Assembly (NCBI RefSeq): GCF_011075055.1
Contig: NC_058140.1
Coordinates: forward strand, 21,019,945 to 21,083,944
From: Mangifera indica
Lineage: Eukaryota; Streptophyta; Magnoliopsida; Sapindales; Anacardiaceae
DNA: 64,000 nucleotides
Direction of reading: 5' to 3'
Part shown: one piece after another, positions 24,675 through 38,981 of the stretch
Layout of the letters: every line of letters begins with the position of its first letter
How positions within the stretch are numbered: position 1 is the stretch's first letter
Made by a program: the position numbers and the translations under genes
The notes under the pieces: model-generated
What the model was told of the DNA's origin: nothing
The model's input: only the letters and a program-made list of their open reading frames with translations
The model's database searches: none

Positions 24675-27600
24675 ATGGCAGGTAAAGGTAAGAAATGTAA
24701 GGATTTTGTACGCATAACATTGGCCAATAATGGCTCAGGAAAAGTTCTGGGTCTCATGTTGGCGTTTATTTTGAGCAATCTTGCACATCACCTTCTGAAG
24801 CCTGTATATCAACCTCGTATAGCTTCTGATATCATTGTAAGTTTCCCATCTTAGCTCTGTATTTTTCATGTTCTGGGTAGTTTTGTCTTTGCATTTTAGT
24901 TAATGATTTGATCTTTGTGGGATGATGCAGATTGGGCTGGTTCTAGGCAGCATAAAAAAGATTCGTGACTCGTTTGAGGCAGAAGTGATAATGACAATCG
25001 ATTTTATAGTAGAATTTGGCATGATTTTCTACATGTTTGTGTTGGGATTGGAGATGGATTTCTATGTGATTCTAAAACGACCCACTCGAGGTGCTATTGT
25101 GGCCTATTCCGGGATGATTTCTACATTCATTTTATCTTGCAGCATAACCCCATTTCTTCATTATGCAAAGACTCCAAGTATTGACTTTACCCTTTGCCTG
25201 GCATTCATTGCAGCAGGCAGTGGCTCTCATATACTGTCTAGAGTCATAACAAGTCTCAAGATAGGCAAGTCTGATATAGGAAAACTTGGAATGGCTGCAG
25301 GAGTTCATGCTGATATGGTTTCAATGCTTATGATTTGCTTGGCAAGTATTTTTTTCCCAAGACTAGCAACTTTTGAAGATAGCATTAAAGCATATGTCAC
25401 AAAGGGTGCTGCACTCATCATCCAGTCAGTTTTTGCTGCAAAAGTTTCACCAGTTTTCATGAACTGGATCAACAATGAAAACCCTGAAGGCAAAGCCATG
25501 AAAGGCACACATCTTGTGCTGTCACTGGCCTTCATGGTGTTTGTATGCAGCTGCTCTCCATGGTATGGTTACAGCTCCATTCTTAGTGCATTTATGGCTG
25601 GGATTTTTTTCCCTTCCGAAGGGAGAATCTCAAAGTGGACAGTGGGAAAAATCAATTACTTGTTAAGCACTGTTTATTATCCTATTTTCTTCTTTTGGGT
25701 GGGTTACCATGCTCGTCTTGATAGATTTGAAGCTGCCAATTTAGGCACCTGGGCAAGGTTCTTCATGCTTATAGCCATAAATATAGTTGGGAAAGTTACT
25801 GGAACAGTCATCTGTGGATTTCTGTTAGGTTTTCGTTTGCCTGAGTCTGTTGCACTGGGGCTTTTGTTGACTGCAAAGGGCCATTTTGCTATTTTCTTGG
25901 CTGTCCTTTCCTTTGCTGTAAGTTTCCAAAACCTTTGATTTATACAAATTCTTAGGCATTATAACATCTGTTACATTTTTTTCTTTGGAAGAGATTGAAT
26001 TTTCAAATTTTCTTGCTGAAATTATTGAACTATCGGCTTTTTTGGATTAAACTTTTATGTCCTGCAACCAAATGCAGCATTTAGGTCTAATCACAGCTAC
26101 AACAAACGCTATAATTGTGATTTGCATCTTCCTCTCCGTTGTGCACACCCCATTTGTGGTGAGGCATATCATTGAACGAGCAAGGAAACGTGCACCAACT
26201 CGGCGGATGGCATTGCAGGGGCTTGACCCATCACAGCAGCTGAGAATTTTGCTTTGTCTACATGGCCCTCATAATCTGGCTTCTACTATCAACTTCATTG
26301 AAATTTCTCGAGGGCCAGCTAACCCTGGAATCATGGTTTATGTTACTGACTTGATCGAACTCACAGACCAGATCGCTGCTACGCTTGTGCATCAAGAAGG
26401 AGCGTTGGAGTCTGTGGACACAGTGACTGTGACGGACAAGGCGGTGATGGAAATGAGAGAAGAAATCACCAGGGGAGTCCAATCTTATGTGGATGAAAAT
26501 GGTGAAGGTATCACACTCAAACGAATGCTTGCTCTGTCATCTTTCGGTGGCATGCCACAAGATATCTGCGTTATCGGTGAAGACCTCATGGTTTCTCTCA
26601 TAGTCTTGCCATTTCATAAAAGACAACAGCCTGATGGTACATTAGACGCCGGCCATCCTGGCTTCCGGTATGTCAACCGTAAGGTAATTCGCAAAATTTT
26701 ATCCAATTGTCTCTTTTTCTTATCGAAAGAACTAAAGTTTGTTGTTTTCTGGATCTCTCACGTTTTTCTGTATAATAGTCAAACTTCAATATCCGTTATC
26801 AATAAATTTATATGTACCTATTTTAAGTATATAAATATATACACATTTATATGTATTATCATGTGATTAGATGATTTTAAATTAAGAATAAAATAATAAC
26901 CAATCATATAATGACACATATGAGTGTGTATACATTTGTATATCTAAATTAGATACACATAATATTACTCATTTGTTATACTAAACTTTGACTAGTTGTG
27001 TTTAAAACAAAACTAATAATACCAAACGTGTTTTTTATAATATTAATTACTATTAAATGTATTATACTAAAAATAATATATATAAAAATAATGATATATT
27101 AATATATAATTTGATAATTAAAATAATATTATTATTTATATATATAGTTTTATTAATCAAACTAGTTATATTGATTTTAAAACAAAACAAAACCGTTTTA
27201 ATTATATATGTTTAATACTTTGATAACAAAATCTAAAAATTTGATTTCCTTAAAAAGAAATTTTGAAAATCAATACTTTTAGTTAGTGTTATATTAACAA
27301 AATTTGAAGGGACTGAACTCTTATATTTAATTATTAAAAGAATTGAATTTTTATATTATTATATAGAAATGATCAAATTTTTAATATTTTTTATTAAAGA
27401 ATATAAAGAAGCATAATTAGAATTGGTTATTACATTTTATTTTAAAATAGCGTAATTAGTTTAATATATTAAAATTTTAATTATTTCAATGGAAAAATTC
27501 AAAAGTTTGTTCTCTTAACGGGGAAATTTAAAATTCTGCCAGTTATCTGCAAAGTGTTGTCATCCTAAGAAAATATTCAATTTTTTATTAATTTTTTCTT

Positions 27601-28217
27601 GTTCCAAACAGCTGCTGAGGAATTCATCATGTTCAATAGGGATCCTGGTGGACAGAGGGCTTGGACAGATGGGAAAAAAGTCACCAACACAAACACCAAT
27701 GAATGTGGCAGTGATATTTATAGGAGGAAGGGATGACAGAGAGGCATTGGCATACGCAGGAAGAGTGGCAAGGCATCGGGGAGTAAGACTGACAGTGATA
27801 AGATTCCTACTAGACAATTCAGAGAACTCACAGAGAAGTTTTCACAGAGACAACACAGCTGAGTATGAAGAAGAGATGAAGCTTGATGATGAAGCATTTG
27901 CAGAGTTTTATGAGAGACATGTAGCTGGAGGGCATGTGGCTTACAAGGAAAAGCACATGGCAAATTCTGCAGAAACATATGAAACACTGAGGTCACTTGA
28001 AGGCCAATATGCACTCATAATTGTAGGGAGAGGAGGGAGAGTGAACTCAACTTTGACTGCAGGAATGAATGATTGGCAACAATGTCCAGAATTGGGACCA
28101 GTTGGGGATGTTCTCTCTGGCTCAGATTTTTCAGTCAGTACTTCGGTTTTGATCATAAAACAACATGACACTAAAGGAGGGCTTGATGGACTTGATGAAG
28201 ACTTCTCTATCATGTAA
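24675..28217 (+). CDS. CHX28: Cation/H+ antiporter, CHX28-like
   Basis: Four exons: 24675-24836, 24931-25917, 26078-26683 and 27612-28217, giving 786 aa. A CPA2-type antiporter: the first about 400 residues are hydrophobic with 10-12 probable membrane helices (IIGLVLGSI, FGMIFYMFVLGLEMDFYVI, LCLAFIAAGSGSHILSRVI, GYSSILSAFMAGIFFPSEGR, SVALGLLLTAKGHFAIFLA), followed by a long cytoplasmic domain (LRILLCLHGPHNLASTINFIE, MNVAVIFIGGRDDREALAYA, YALIIVGRGGR). CHX proteins exchange K+ or Na+ for protons on endomembranes or the plasma membrane. CHX28 is the best family match, partly because of context: in Arabidopsis it precedes RPB11 and a PHD gene, as here. Intron 3 (928 bp) contains an AT-rich palindromic element. 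Confidence 0.9.
26815..26960. mobile_element. AT-rich palindromic MITE-like element in CHX28 intron 3
   Basis: Two arms of about 47 bp (near 26815-26862 and 26902-26950) are roughly 75% complementary in inverted orientation, around a core resembling gattttaaattaagaataa. Similar cores occur at about 12340, 18760, 51830, 55660 and 62640, indicating a dispersed family. No target duplication could be assigned. Confidence 0.5.
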
Positions 28218-29153
28218 ATATAAATATACATATATATGAAATGACTTTAGGACCACAATTACCATAGGCAGATTGTAGAATTCTACTCGTTAATTAGAAA
28301 ACGGACAGAAATTAACCATGTACTCTAAAAAGAAAAATGGAGAAAGAAGAAGTATGTTGCAAGAAGGCAAATAATACAATAGAGCTTTTTTACTTTTTTA
28401 ATTTCTCTTATTTTATCTGGAAATTCTATACATTAACAATCTTTTAACTTTTTATTAAGTTTTTTTTTTTTTTAATTTGATCTCTAAATGTTTGTATACT
28501 CGTTGTTAATAAATAAAATATGACTGGTGAATGATTTTATTTTAAAATTAAAGCTTTAAACAGTTGATTGATTTTTTGAATCGATTAGGCAAGAAGAAAG
28601 ATGCAGAGAAACTGATCAGTTTTGTGAGAATTTGACTTATATTTAGCTTTTAGGATGCATGTTATAAAGTTAATATGCATATTAGTTTACCTGAAACTAG
28701 GGGTGGACTCAAGCCACACTCAAGTTGAACTTATGCAAAAACTCTAACTCGGCAGTTTAATTCAAGTTCTTCAGCTTATTAATGTTTGCACACAAAAGCT
28801 CCGTTCGAAACGCCCAAAACGAGGGTTAAGTTAGTGATGCAAAATTTAAGCCCCGAAAGATAGCTCAAGAGTTATGGATAAATAAAAAAAAAGAAGCTTT
28901 GAGAAGAGGCATGAGGTGGATCAAACAAGTGGAATCTCATGTTACATTAATGTTCATAAAATAAGAAACTAAAGGTGGTTCAACAATCTGCAAATTTTTG
29001 CTGTATTCAGGATGCCAATTTGTGCTGTCAAAACCTCTTGTTACACCACGCATTCATCACTCAAAACATTAGTTCATTACAATAACAAGAATTTCTTAAC
29101 TTCTGTCCAGCACCAAGGACCAAACTTTTAAACAACTGCTGAAGAAATGTACA
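28218..29153. other. Intergenic, CHX28-like / RPB11 3' ends
   Basis: The two genes converge. About 28700-28850 starts actaggggtggactcaagcc, a half-copy of the hAT-like family. The remainder is probable 3' UTR; nothing else is recognised. Confidence 0.45.
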
Positions 29154-31009
29154 TTAATAGTCTCTTGAATGCTTTGCAGCCTCAGCCTACAAACAGATAC
29201 ACTTAGAAAAGTAAGAAATCAAGTTAAAATACGCTTGTGTCCCTAGCAACACATACACAGAAACTAGAAAGTGTAGCAGGGCTTAACTCTTCCAATTAGA
29301 ATAATATTACGAATTTTGTGCCAGGCATCTGGAACACACTTCGATAACAACTTACTGAGAACCAACTTTAATAAGCACAGAAGACAAATAATGTCTATTG
29401 ACAAACATTCACCACAAGTTCCCAATCACACTCACCATTATATAACGCCCTGATAAAACACTTCAAAAACAACTGAAGTGCACCCATATTCAACACACCA
29501 ATGTCAACTAAACACCAAACTATTGAATCACAATCCAAGACACATTTTCTATAAGAATGTATCAAGTACTTTATAAATAAAAGAGTGACCAAATGCAAAA
29601 AGTTATGCCCACCATAGAATTTATTGGCGAATGACAAATTTTCTGAAGATCATGACAACATTTTAATAGCATCAAAGAAGGATGCTTAAAGTTAAATGAT
29701 TAAAAGAAGACCAAAAAAGAGAGATGCCACACCTCAAATGCACTTTTCAGTGTGTCAAGTTCCCTATCGAGGTCATTTATAGCCTGGTTATATGCCTGCA
29801 TTGGTGAAGACTGGCTTGTGGTGTGAATCTACAAAATTACATCAAATAAGTTATGAAACCAGAATTTAGTAAATCAAAGCCAATGTCATAACCATACATG
29901 GGCAAATTTAGCCAAAAAGGGCGCTGCAAGCCATTAATCACAAAGTCAATAGAAATCCCATTCTCAAAAAGCATATATCTATGTATTCATTCCATAATTT
30001 AATATTTGTTCATTAGACCTCCAATATATCAATTCAACCAAATAATAAAATTCTCAAACCGTTAACCAAGCTAGTCTAAAAATTCTCATTTGGACAAAAA
30101 CTTTTAAATAGGTTATTTTTTTCCTCATTCAGCCTATTATAGAACACAGTCAAACAATATCTGAATTCTTCAAACTGAGATGTGCAACCACATGAAGCAT
30201 TATACAATTGTACACAAATAACCAAAAAGCAAATTCCAGCAAGCACACGATGGCAATATAGATCTTAGCTTATTAATTCTTTCATTTCTACTAAAATCCT
30301 TCTGAAACTTTCAAAACAAATACTGTTATCTTACAAAGCATTGCCCAAACATTATCAATCTTTTATAACTCACACAAGCATGCACTCTCCAGATAAAGTT
30401 TCCTGAACCCCAAATTCTGAAAACAATGGTTTCAAATAAAAACAACAAACCTGGAAGATAATTGCCCGATTACAATCAGCATCTAATATGCAATTGAGCC
30501 ATTAAAAACATACATACTTAGAGTTAAGTCAGGCTAGACTGACAAAAACAAACACATAAAATTAAAAAATAATAACAAAAATACTAACCCTAACAATGAT
30601 TTTGTACTGAAGAGGGTGAGGGAGCTTGTAACCAGCGAATAACACATTCTCATCTCTATGTAATTGCCTAATCATCATTAAACAAAAAGATTAATTAGGA
30701 TTTAATCAAGTCTCAAATAGCAAAAAAAAAAAGCAGAGGTAAGAAATATAAACAAACTGAAAAAGTACATGCGAAGAATGTTGCCGATAGTGTGCTCTTC
30801 TCTCTCAATAGTAAACGACGCTGCATTGATAATCTTCGTGTCTCTCTCGTAAGAAACCCTAAGATGAAAATTTTCAGAAAACAGAAGCAACACAAAAATA
30901 AAATAACAAATACCGTGAGCCCGATAGAAGAGTGTTTCAGAGAGGCCTTAGATTACTTTTTGGTTCCTTCGGGGACGACGAATCGTTCGTAACGATCGGG
31001 GGCATTCAT
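29154..31009 (-). CDS. NRPB11: DNA-directed RNA polymerase subunit RPB11
   Basis: Five small exons: 30957-31009, 30769-30858, 30589-30667, 29733-29828 and 29154-29186, giving 116 aa, exactly the plant length. The translation ([98 protein letters not shown]) matches RPB11, the archaeal-L/bacterial-alpha-like subunit that heterodimerises with RPB3 to nucleate RNA polymerase II assembly. In plants the same subunit also serves polymerases IV and V. The start ATG is the first in the leader and gives the conserved [10 protein letters not shown]. The gene faces the PHD gene divergently. Confidence 0.97.
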
Positions 31010-33218
31010 GGCTTTTTCTCTGTTTTCTCCACTCTCTCATAGAAGCTCCCAGCTCTGAAGATCTTAATCTCAGCCGGCGCAGCCACGTTTACACCAAAAT
31101 TTGGTGGGTAAAATTATTTGCTAAAAAAAAAATTGGTGGGCAAAATGCCTTGATTCGGTGTCGTTTTTCGGTCTTCAACCTAAAGGATTCGTAGACATAG
31201 AGGTAATTATTTTCATCCGATAGTTTTAATATAAATCATTTGGACCCAAAAGTTTCATAAAATAAATAAGTATATCTATTATTGTCTTGCTTTTGAAACC
31301 CAAGTCTTTGACCATTTAAGAGTTTACAAAGCAATAAAAGATCCCCATTATACATAACTTTTTTGTGTTTTTATTGAGGTAAGATTTATTTAAAGGTGTT
31401 ATAATTTGATTATATTTTTTTCACATATAGTATACCATTAAAATTATATATATTTAATTTTAAATATTTAATTTAATATTTTTACTAATATATAATTTTA
31501 TTATTAAATATTATATTATTTTTAATTTAAAATAGTTTAATTACGATATAAAGTGGATATTCAATTGCCCAAAACTTTGTTCAAAATATAAATTATAATA
31601 GGCCATATAATGCCAATTTAACTCTATCCTTCTTACTTATACTGTTCAGCAACTGCGAAACTCATTGATGCTGACAAATCAGTGACGTTATATTCAAACA
31701 AAGAGTGGATCACATTGTCTCGCCCAGTGCTTTGCCTATATACACTTTTTCACTCTATATGATGCAAATAATACATTTTCACCCAAAATTAAAGCATGTT
31801 AAACAAAATTAATATTGTAATAGTAAAATATTAATTTAATTTTCCATTAATTTTGAAAAAGAAAAACTCTTTTATAAATCAGATCCAAACATCTTTAATA
31901 TAATAATTTAACTCTTACAAAAATTTGAAAACCAAGAATTAGTTTATAAAATATTTTGAAAACTCTAGCCATTAATATCATATATTTACGACCAGCATGA
32001 TCATCCCACCTTCTCTTACTTTGTGTTATTAGTTGTTGACAACAACTTTAACGGATCAATTTGTCGATGACTCAATTGATTTTAGGTTATTATCGACAAT
32101 AGTTTGAATCTAACAAACCAAAGAAAAATATAGAGTGAAAGGAAACAAAACAAAAGAAAAGAGGAAAAGGTAGAGATAATCGGTGATCTAAAACTAGGAA
32201 GAGAGAAAAAAAAAAAAGATGAAAGCAAAAATAAATAAGTTATTATGCAATTTTAATATTTAAAGTTTTTTTTTTTAAATTTTTGTTAGTTTAGGGTTAT
32301 ACGGTAATTATAAGAACAATAATAAAATAATATATTTTACTTATTGGCATAACTTTTTTTTTGTATTTATAAAATTTGATTTTAGATTAAAAAATGTTAT
32401 TTATGTTATCAAAATAGTGAATAACTGGTTTTAGGCCAAAACTCAAGTGGGAAAATGTAATTTACTTTCAAACTCAGTAAGTGAGAGGAAGAGCAAGAAA
32501 ACAACTTTTGATTAACTGCAATTTTCTCCCAATCATTTATTTTAAATTCCTTTGTGGTGTTAAAATTTCTCCTTTTCCATAATAAATACATCAATATTAT
32601 TTTATTTCTATCAACCAAGCTCTATAATTATTTTTATATATTAATTAATCTAAATATAATATTATTTTATATATATTAATTTTCATTATAATCCATATTT
32701 AAAGTAATTATGTAATTTTAATTAAAAAATTAACCGATCAATCGCACCCTTTTAAGACTTCGTTAAAAATTTATCGATCTCCACAGTAACTTAAAAATAG
32801 GTGGCCTACAAGAAAAAAACTGAGAGATCCTATTTTATAACTTTTGAGTAGCAAGTTACTGGGCTAAATTCAAACTTAGATCTACACGTCAGTTTCTCAT
32901 TGGTCACTGTTTTATCGAGAGTCAGAGCCCAACTGCCCAAACGACACCGCTTTTTGAAAGAAACACAGCGACCAAACTGAATCACACACGTTACAGGGAG
33001 AGACAGAAAGAGAGAAAGAGAGAAAGAGAGACATGGCCGCGTAGGCGATTACTTTGAAAGAAAATAAAAAAGAAAAAGAAAAAGGAAAAAAAATATTTTA
33101 TTTTTATTTATCTTTTAAATATATATATATTTTTAAGCGCGAGTCGAGCGATCTCTAAATCTAAATTCTAAAAATTTCTATTCTCCCCAAAATCACTGAC
33201 TCGCTCAACTCACTCACT
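31010..33218. other. Divergent intergenic region, RPB11 / PHD gene
   Basis: 2.2 kb between start codons. 31095-31155 contains two near-identical words (ttggtgggtaaaat and ttggtgggcaaaat) about 35 bp apart. 31390-32720 is AT-rich with no gene. 32996-33034 is a purine tract made of agagaaag units in the likely PHD-gene promoter or 5' UTR, and 33118-33130 is a TA run. Confidence 0.5.
32996..33034 (+). repeat. GA-rich microsatellite
   Basis: Repeated gagaaa/gagaga units about 190 bp before the PHD gene start codon. GA tracts are common in plant core promoters and 5' UTRs, so a regulatory role is possible but not shown. Confidence 0.75.
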
Positions 33219-36200
33219 ATGGCCTTTCACGTTGCTTGCCCAATTACATGGTATTATTATTTTTAATTTTTATTACAATTTATGCTCTCTAAATAAAAAT
33301 AGATAAAGCTCTCTCTCCATTTCTCTCCCTTCTTCGTTTTTCTGCTCTCTCGCTCGCGAGCTCTTTATTCAAATAACGAGCTCTCTCTATGCTGTTGTTG
33401 TTGTTTTTTTTTTTTTAAATTTTGGTGGTGTTTGTTTTTTGTAGCAAGCGAATTTGCTTTTGCACTCTAGGGTTTACGCGGAGCGTTCAGAGTGCAAAGG
33501 CGCGGAGCGACTTCCTACACGAGGTCGTTTTGTTGGAGCGGTTTTTGGACGATCCTTGGGGCGAGATTAGGGTTTCGAAAGAGGGGAGTACGGTTCAGGT
33601 CAGCGTTCCTGAGCTTCCGCAACCTCCGCCGCAGCCGCAGCCGCAGTCGCAGTCGCTCGTTGTCGATGGAATTTCTGCTGCAGATGCCGCTGATGAGGCC
33701 GCTGCCGCCGTGTCCGCGCAGACTAAGCGTGTGGCTTTGCAACGCAAGGCCGCCGCGGCCATGGTTGCTGCCGAGGATTATGCCAGACGGTTCGAGTCCG
33801 GTGATATTGCGGTTGGGTTCTTTCATATTGCTGTTGTCAAGTGTTTATTGTATTCTGTTTTTGCTGGTTATTTTTAACTTTCGTTAATAGTTGAAATTTT
33901 GGTTTGGGATTTTGAAATTCAGCTTAATCTTAATGGTTGATTATATAGTTTATTTTTTAATCGTATATTTACATGTGTGTGTCAGGATTTTAGTTTACTC
34001 ATCTATGATAATGAGTTTAGTGTGTTTGTGTTTTTTGTATAATGGGTGTTCTATTTTTTCTCCTCAATTTATGTTACATTTTTGAAAGTTTGTTGCAGGA
34101 GGGCATGGTGATTTTGTTGATTTCTCACTACTATAACTATTTTATCAAATTAATGTGGATTTGTTGAGCTTATGCTATGAAATTTTGTGTTATTTAATTA
34201 ATTGGTTATAGTTGGGTTTTTTGTCTTCCAAAAACTGTGCAAAAGTGTTTGCTTAAATGTTTTCTTCATGAATATTTTCTACACCAACTTGCAAATTGGG
34301 GAAGGTTTTGCTGGCTTGCCATCTTGTTAGTTCAGTATATTGTCTCTGCATTTGTCAATTCCACAAATCACTCATTTCTTTCCTTCGTACAGCTTGCCTC
34401 AAAAGATGTTGCTGGAGAAGAACAGGGCCAGTCAAACGTGAACATAATGTGCAGGCTTTGCTTTGTGGGTGAAAATGAAGGAAGTGAAAGAGCAAGGAGG
34501 ATGCTTTCATGCAAAAGTTGTGGCAAGAAGTACCATAGGAACTGCTTGAAAAACTGGGCAAGAAATAGAGGTATTATATAATGTCCCCAAAATTATAATG
34601 CTGCAATTTAATAGTTTTCTCATATCGGGCTTCATTTGTAGAATTATTTCATTGGAGTTCTTGGAAGTGCCCTTCTTGCCGAACTTGTGAGGTACTTCAG
34701 CATATGGTAGTTTTACTAGCATTCTTATTTCTTTTTTGTGTGTGAAAGATCAATTGAATGCTTCATTCTTTCACACTGTAACCCTATTCTGATGATTGCC
34801 ATTTGCCAATTTGTCATAGACCTGGCATCTATCTGCCATTTGTTTTTGCTAATCCTTTCTGCTCAAAAGTTGCAGAGAATCCGGATATTTCTGTTTTTTA
34901 TCAGTTAAAAAGAAACAACTGTCTACTCCATAAATTTAATGTTTGATATATTATCTGAATCTATAATGTTGTTAGCAGAGTTGGTTTTAGTTTTCTTACC
35001 TGTGTTATCATCAAATTTAGTTGCACTTACACTTCAAATTTATCTTCTTTCTTTAGATTTGTCGACGAACTGGGGATCCAAATAAGTTTATGTTCTGTAG
35101 AAGATGTGATGGTGCTTATCATTGTTACTGTCAGCATCCTCCTCACAAGGTTGTGTCCGTTTCTCATGTCTGAGCTTTGTACCCAGTTAAAATAACAAGA
35201 TTTATTTATTTGTTTTTGGATGGTGTAGAATGTTAGTTCTGGACCGTATTTGTGCCCAAAGCATACAAGGTGTCATAGCTGTGGATCCAATGTCCCAGGA
35301 AATGGCCTAAGCGTGCGGTAATGATGAATTTTCATTACTTATCTTCGGTATATCTGGTGACTCCTATTATCAGCAGGCCAGTTTATCATTTCTTTTTTAA
35401 TCTTACAGGTGGTTTCTGGGATACACTTGTTGTGATGCTTGTGGAAGATTGTTTGTGAAGGGTAATTACTGCCCTGTTTGTTTGAAGGTATAATATTTCT
35501 TGAGGAATGTTGATCTTCTTCTTATTGTCTTTATTTATTTTATCTATTTGTTTGGCTGTTGTGCTGGTTGCACATTTTAGTGATGCCATCAATCGAATTC
35601 CTTGGATAGCATGCATTTTCAATCTGTTATCTCATCTTTTTTTCTCTCTCTTTTGATATAAATATGTAAGGGTGTGTAACATATAACTTTATGTCTATTT
35701 TAAATACTTTTTTATGAATGAGTTTGACTACATGCTCTGACCTAACCATTACCGTGTAGGTTTATAGAGACTCAGAATCAACACCGATGGTTTGCTGTGA
35801 TGTTTGCCTGCGCTGGGTGCACTGCCAATGTGATGGAATCAGGTTTGTTGCTGCTTTGTTAATTGATGAACACATCGGGATTATTTCTACCACTTTGTCT
35901 TGTGTTTATGTGAGATTTTGGGGTAGATTTGAGACCTTTTCTTTTGATTCCATTTGTGTTGATGTGATTATACATTTCTGTGGTAGATACTTGTGTGCAC
36001 GATAGTCAACTTTTTACCAATACTATTTGATTTCTCATAAATACTTTACAGTATACGTTGGGTCATGGTTGATTAATTCTTTGTCTCTCTCCCCAATTTT
36101 CGATGTAGCTATTTAGGGTCTCTTTAGCTTGGGTAAGTATATATAAATGTTCTTATGCAGTAATATGCATATTAAAGTTTCCTTAAAATAAAAAAGAGCT

Positions 36201-38981
36201 AGGGTAGGCATAATCCACTCACTGCCCGAGGTTGTCACCATTGTAGGCTAGCTGTGTTTTGAAGCACTCCTGGAATTGGCTGTTTTACTTGCATGGCTTT
36301 CATTTTAGCAAAGACTAATTCACCTTGGGGCAATTCTGGTTCTTTTGACTTGGTGGAGTAGCTTGATTGTTTTGGTCAAACAGGAACATAGAAGCTCTTG
36401 CATGAATCCATGTTTATGGTTTATCTGTTGGTTGTGCTGAAGTACAGGTGGCTAAGCATTTGCTTTGACTTCTTCCTTAGTGTAACATTTTTTTTTTTGA
36501 AGTTACCATTTTGACTGCTTCAAACTAGTTTGTACCTTTTAGATATGAGACGTTTATTCTGTAAAAAACTTGTTTTGCAGTGACGAAAGGTATCTACAAT
36601 TCCAAGTAGATGGGAATCTACAGTATAAATGTCCCACATGTCGTGGGGAATGCTACCAGGTTTGTTTATTGTAATGTTGTTTCTCTATCTCTTTCAGCAG
36701 CAAGGAGTAGCAGTAGGTTTCTTTTTAGAATGTTGAACTTGACACTTATTTCTTTATTTTCTCTTTAGCTTTTTTGCCCTTTTTTTCTCCTAAATCTTAT
36801 AATTTAATCTACATTGCTAGGTCAGGGATCTTGAGGATGCTGTTCGTGAGCTTTGGAGAAGAAAAGATATGGCTGATAAAGATCTAATTGCTAGCTTGAG
36901 GGCTGCTGCAGGGTTGCCTACTGAAGATGAAATATTTTCCATCTCACCATATTCTGACGATGATGAAAATGTTCATACGGTACTAAAGAATGAATCTGGA
37001 CGTTCCTTGAAGCTCTCTCTCAAAGGATCAGTTGATAATTCACCCAAAAAGGCGAAGGAATATGGAAAGAAATGGTCAAATAAGAAGTATCCCACTAGAA
37101 AAGGATATCATATGCCCTTGGAAAGTAGAACTGAACCACAGGAGAGTTATGAAGAACAACATGATGCTCTATCTCTGGGGCAAAGCTTGCTTGATGGCAT
37201 GCAGTCTCCTAAAAATGAAGGACCAAATATATCTTCTTCTGTTGCTGGGGTTGTAAGTCATCCTGAAGGAGTATGCTCTGTCAATCAACCAGGGGTTTTG
37301 AAACACAAATTTGTGGATGAGGTGATGGTGAGTGATGAAGATAAGATATCCAGAGTAAAATTCAAGAGTAATAAAACCCATGATTTGGACAGTGGAGATG
37401 ATTCTGGAAAACATGGTAACAAGCCTAAGGCTGTAAAGGCAAAGAAATTAGTTATAAATCTAGGTGCACGAAAAATAAATGTTACCAACTCCCCTCGATC
37501 TGATGCTTCAAGCTGCCAAAAGGAACAAGATGTAACAACCACAAATGGTAATGTTTTTTCTTTTTTGGTCCCAAGTTATTTGTATTTTAGGTAGAGATGG
37601 GCGATTTTTCAAGAGTTATCAATATAAAGGGAGTACTGATTGATTATTAAATATATTAGGCTTATATTTATTTAGTTCAAAGCTTAGACTTAAGTTTTAT
37701 TATTTACACTTTTTTGTGGTTAAAAGAAACTGTGTTGGATGTAACCTGTTAGTTTCAGATCCTCTCTTTGAAAACAATCATTTAGTTCTCATTAGTTGAT
37801 TAATGGTACTCTTGTTCTCTCCTGGGTAAATGGCTGATGACTTCTTACTCATGAGCAGGCACTGAAGATACAAGCCTGCAGAAAACCAATAGTAAGTTTG
37901 TGCTGGATAGACGTGATGGCAGTGCTAAATCTGGCAATGGTAAAAATTAGGTTTCAAGATCAATTTGTTTTGTGGGCTTTTGTCTTTGCATGTAACTACT
38001 ACTTGAGATTTAATTTGGAGCTGCTGTTATTAAATTCATTTATTTCTTCAATTTGCAGGAGAGAGAGTTGATCATACTGGCCACTCAAGAGGTTTGAAGA
38101 TTCAAGGAAGAGATGGAAATGTGATCAAATTTGGAAAAGTTAGGCAAGAAATTTCTGAATCAAACACAACAACTGGGAGTGGTTGTGGTACTGATGGATC
38201 TGAACCAGAGAACATGCGTCTATCATTAGGAAAAAGAAACAAAGATGGAAGCAGGGCTGCAGCTGGGCCTGGTGGTGAGGTTGCCTATCTAAGAGGTGAT
38301 AAGCTTTCAGGGAAGCAATTAGAAGGCAGATCTGATGCACTTGGGGGTAGCAATGATGATACGCCAATTTTGCATTCATTACCAAAGGATTTTAAGCCTT
38401 CACTGAAGCTTAAATTCAGGAAACCAAGTCTTGAAAATCAAAATTCACAGGCTTCTCAGCTTGATGAAGAAAAGAGTTCAGTTAAGGGCCAACGGTCAAA
38501 AAGAAAGAGACCATCATCACCCTTCACAGACAAATACTTATTTAATGAAGATGAAGATGCTTCACAGTCAAATCAAGACAGTTTAATGGATGAGATGATG
38601 GATGCGAACTGGATTTTAAAAAAATTGGGTAAAGATGCTATTGGAAAGAGAGTTGAAGTTCAGCAGTCATCTGACAATTCATGGTGAGTATTTTTCTTGG
38701 AAACTTTGGAACACATTGATAAGAAAGAGATTAAAAAGTCTATGTGGCTTTTTCTATTATGTTAATCTCATGGTTTAATTCTGTATTATATTTTTAGTGC
38801 ATGGGCAGTCTACTAACTCTTATTGTTTTGTTAATCCAGGCATAAGGGGATGGTTACTGACACCATTGAAGGTACTTCCTCATTATCTGTCACATTAGAT
38901 GATGGTAGAGTGAAGACTTTGGAACTTGGGAAGCAAGGGGTTAGGTTTGTTTCTCAAAAGCAGAAGAGGTCAAAAACTTGA
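33219..38981 (+). CDS. Multi-PHD zinc-finger protein
   Basis: Thirteen exons: 33219-33250, 33445-33811, 34393-34570, 34642-34691, 35057-35149, 35229-35317, 35409-35487, 35760-35842, 36581-36659, 36821-37547, 37859-37939, 38059-38683, 38840-38981, giving 874 aa. The start gives MAFHVACPITCKRICFCTLG. Residues 40-130 hold a Pro/Gln run encoded by CCG/CAG repeats. About 148-350 is a dense block of zinc fingers: CRLCF...CKSCGKKYHRNC, CPSCRTCEICRRTGDPNKFM, FCRRCDGAYHCYCQHPPHK, CHSCG, CCDACGRLF, CCDVCLRWVHCQCDGI, CPTCRGECYQ. The rest is low-complexity, ending in a short Tudor-like strand region (HKGMVTDTIEGTSSLSVTLD). It matches the Arabidopsis At3g52100/At3g08020 PHD family from memory; a nuclear chromatin-reader role is inferred from the fingers, and no specific function is known to me. 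Confidence 0.92.
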
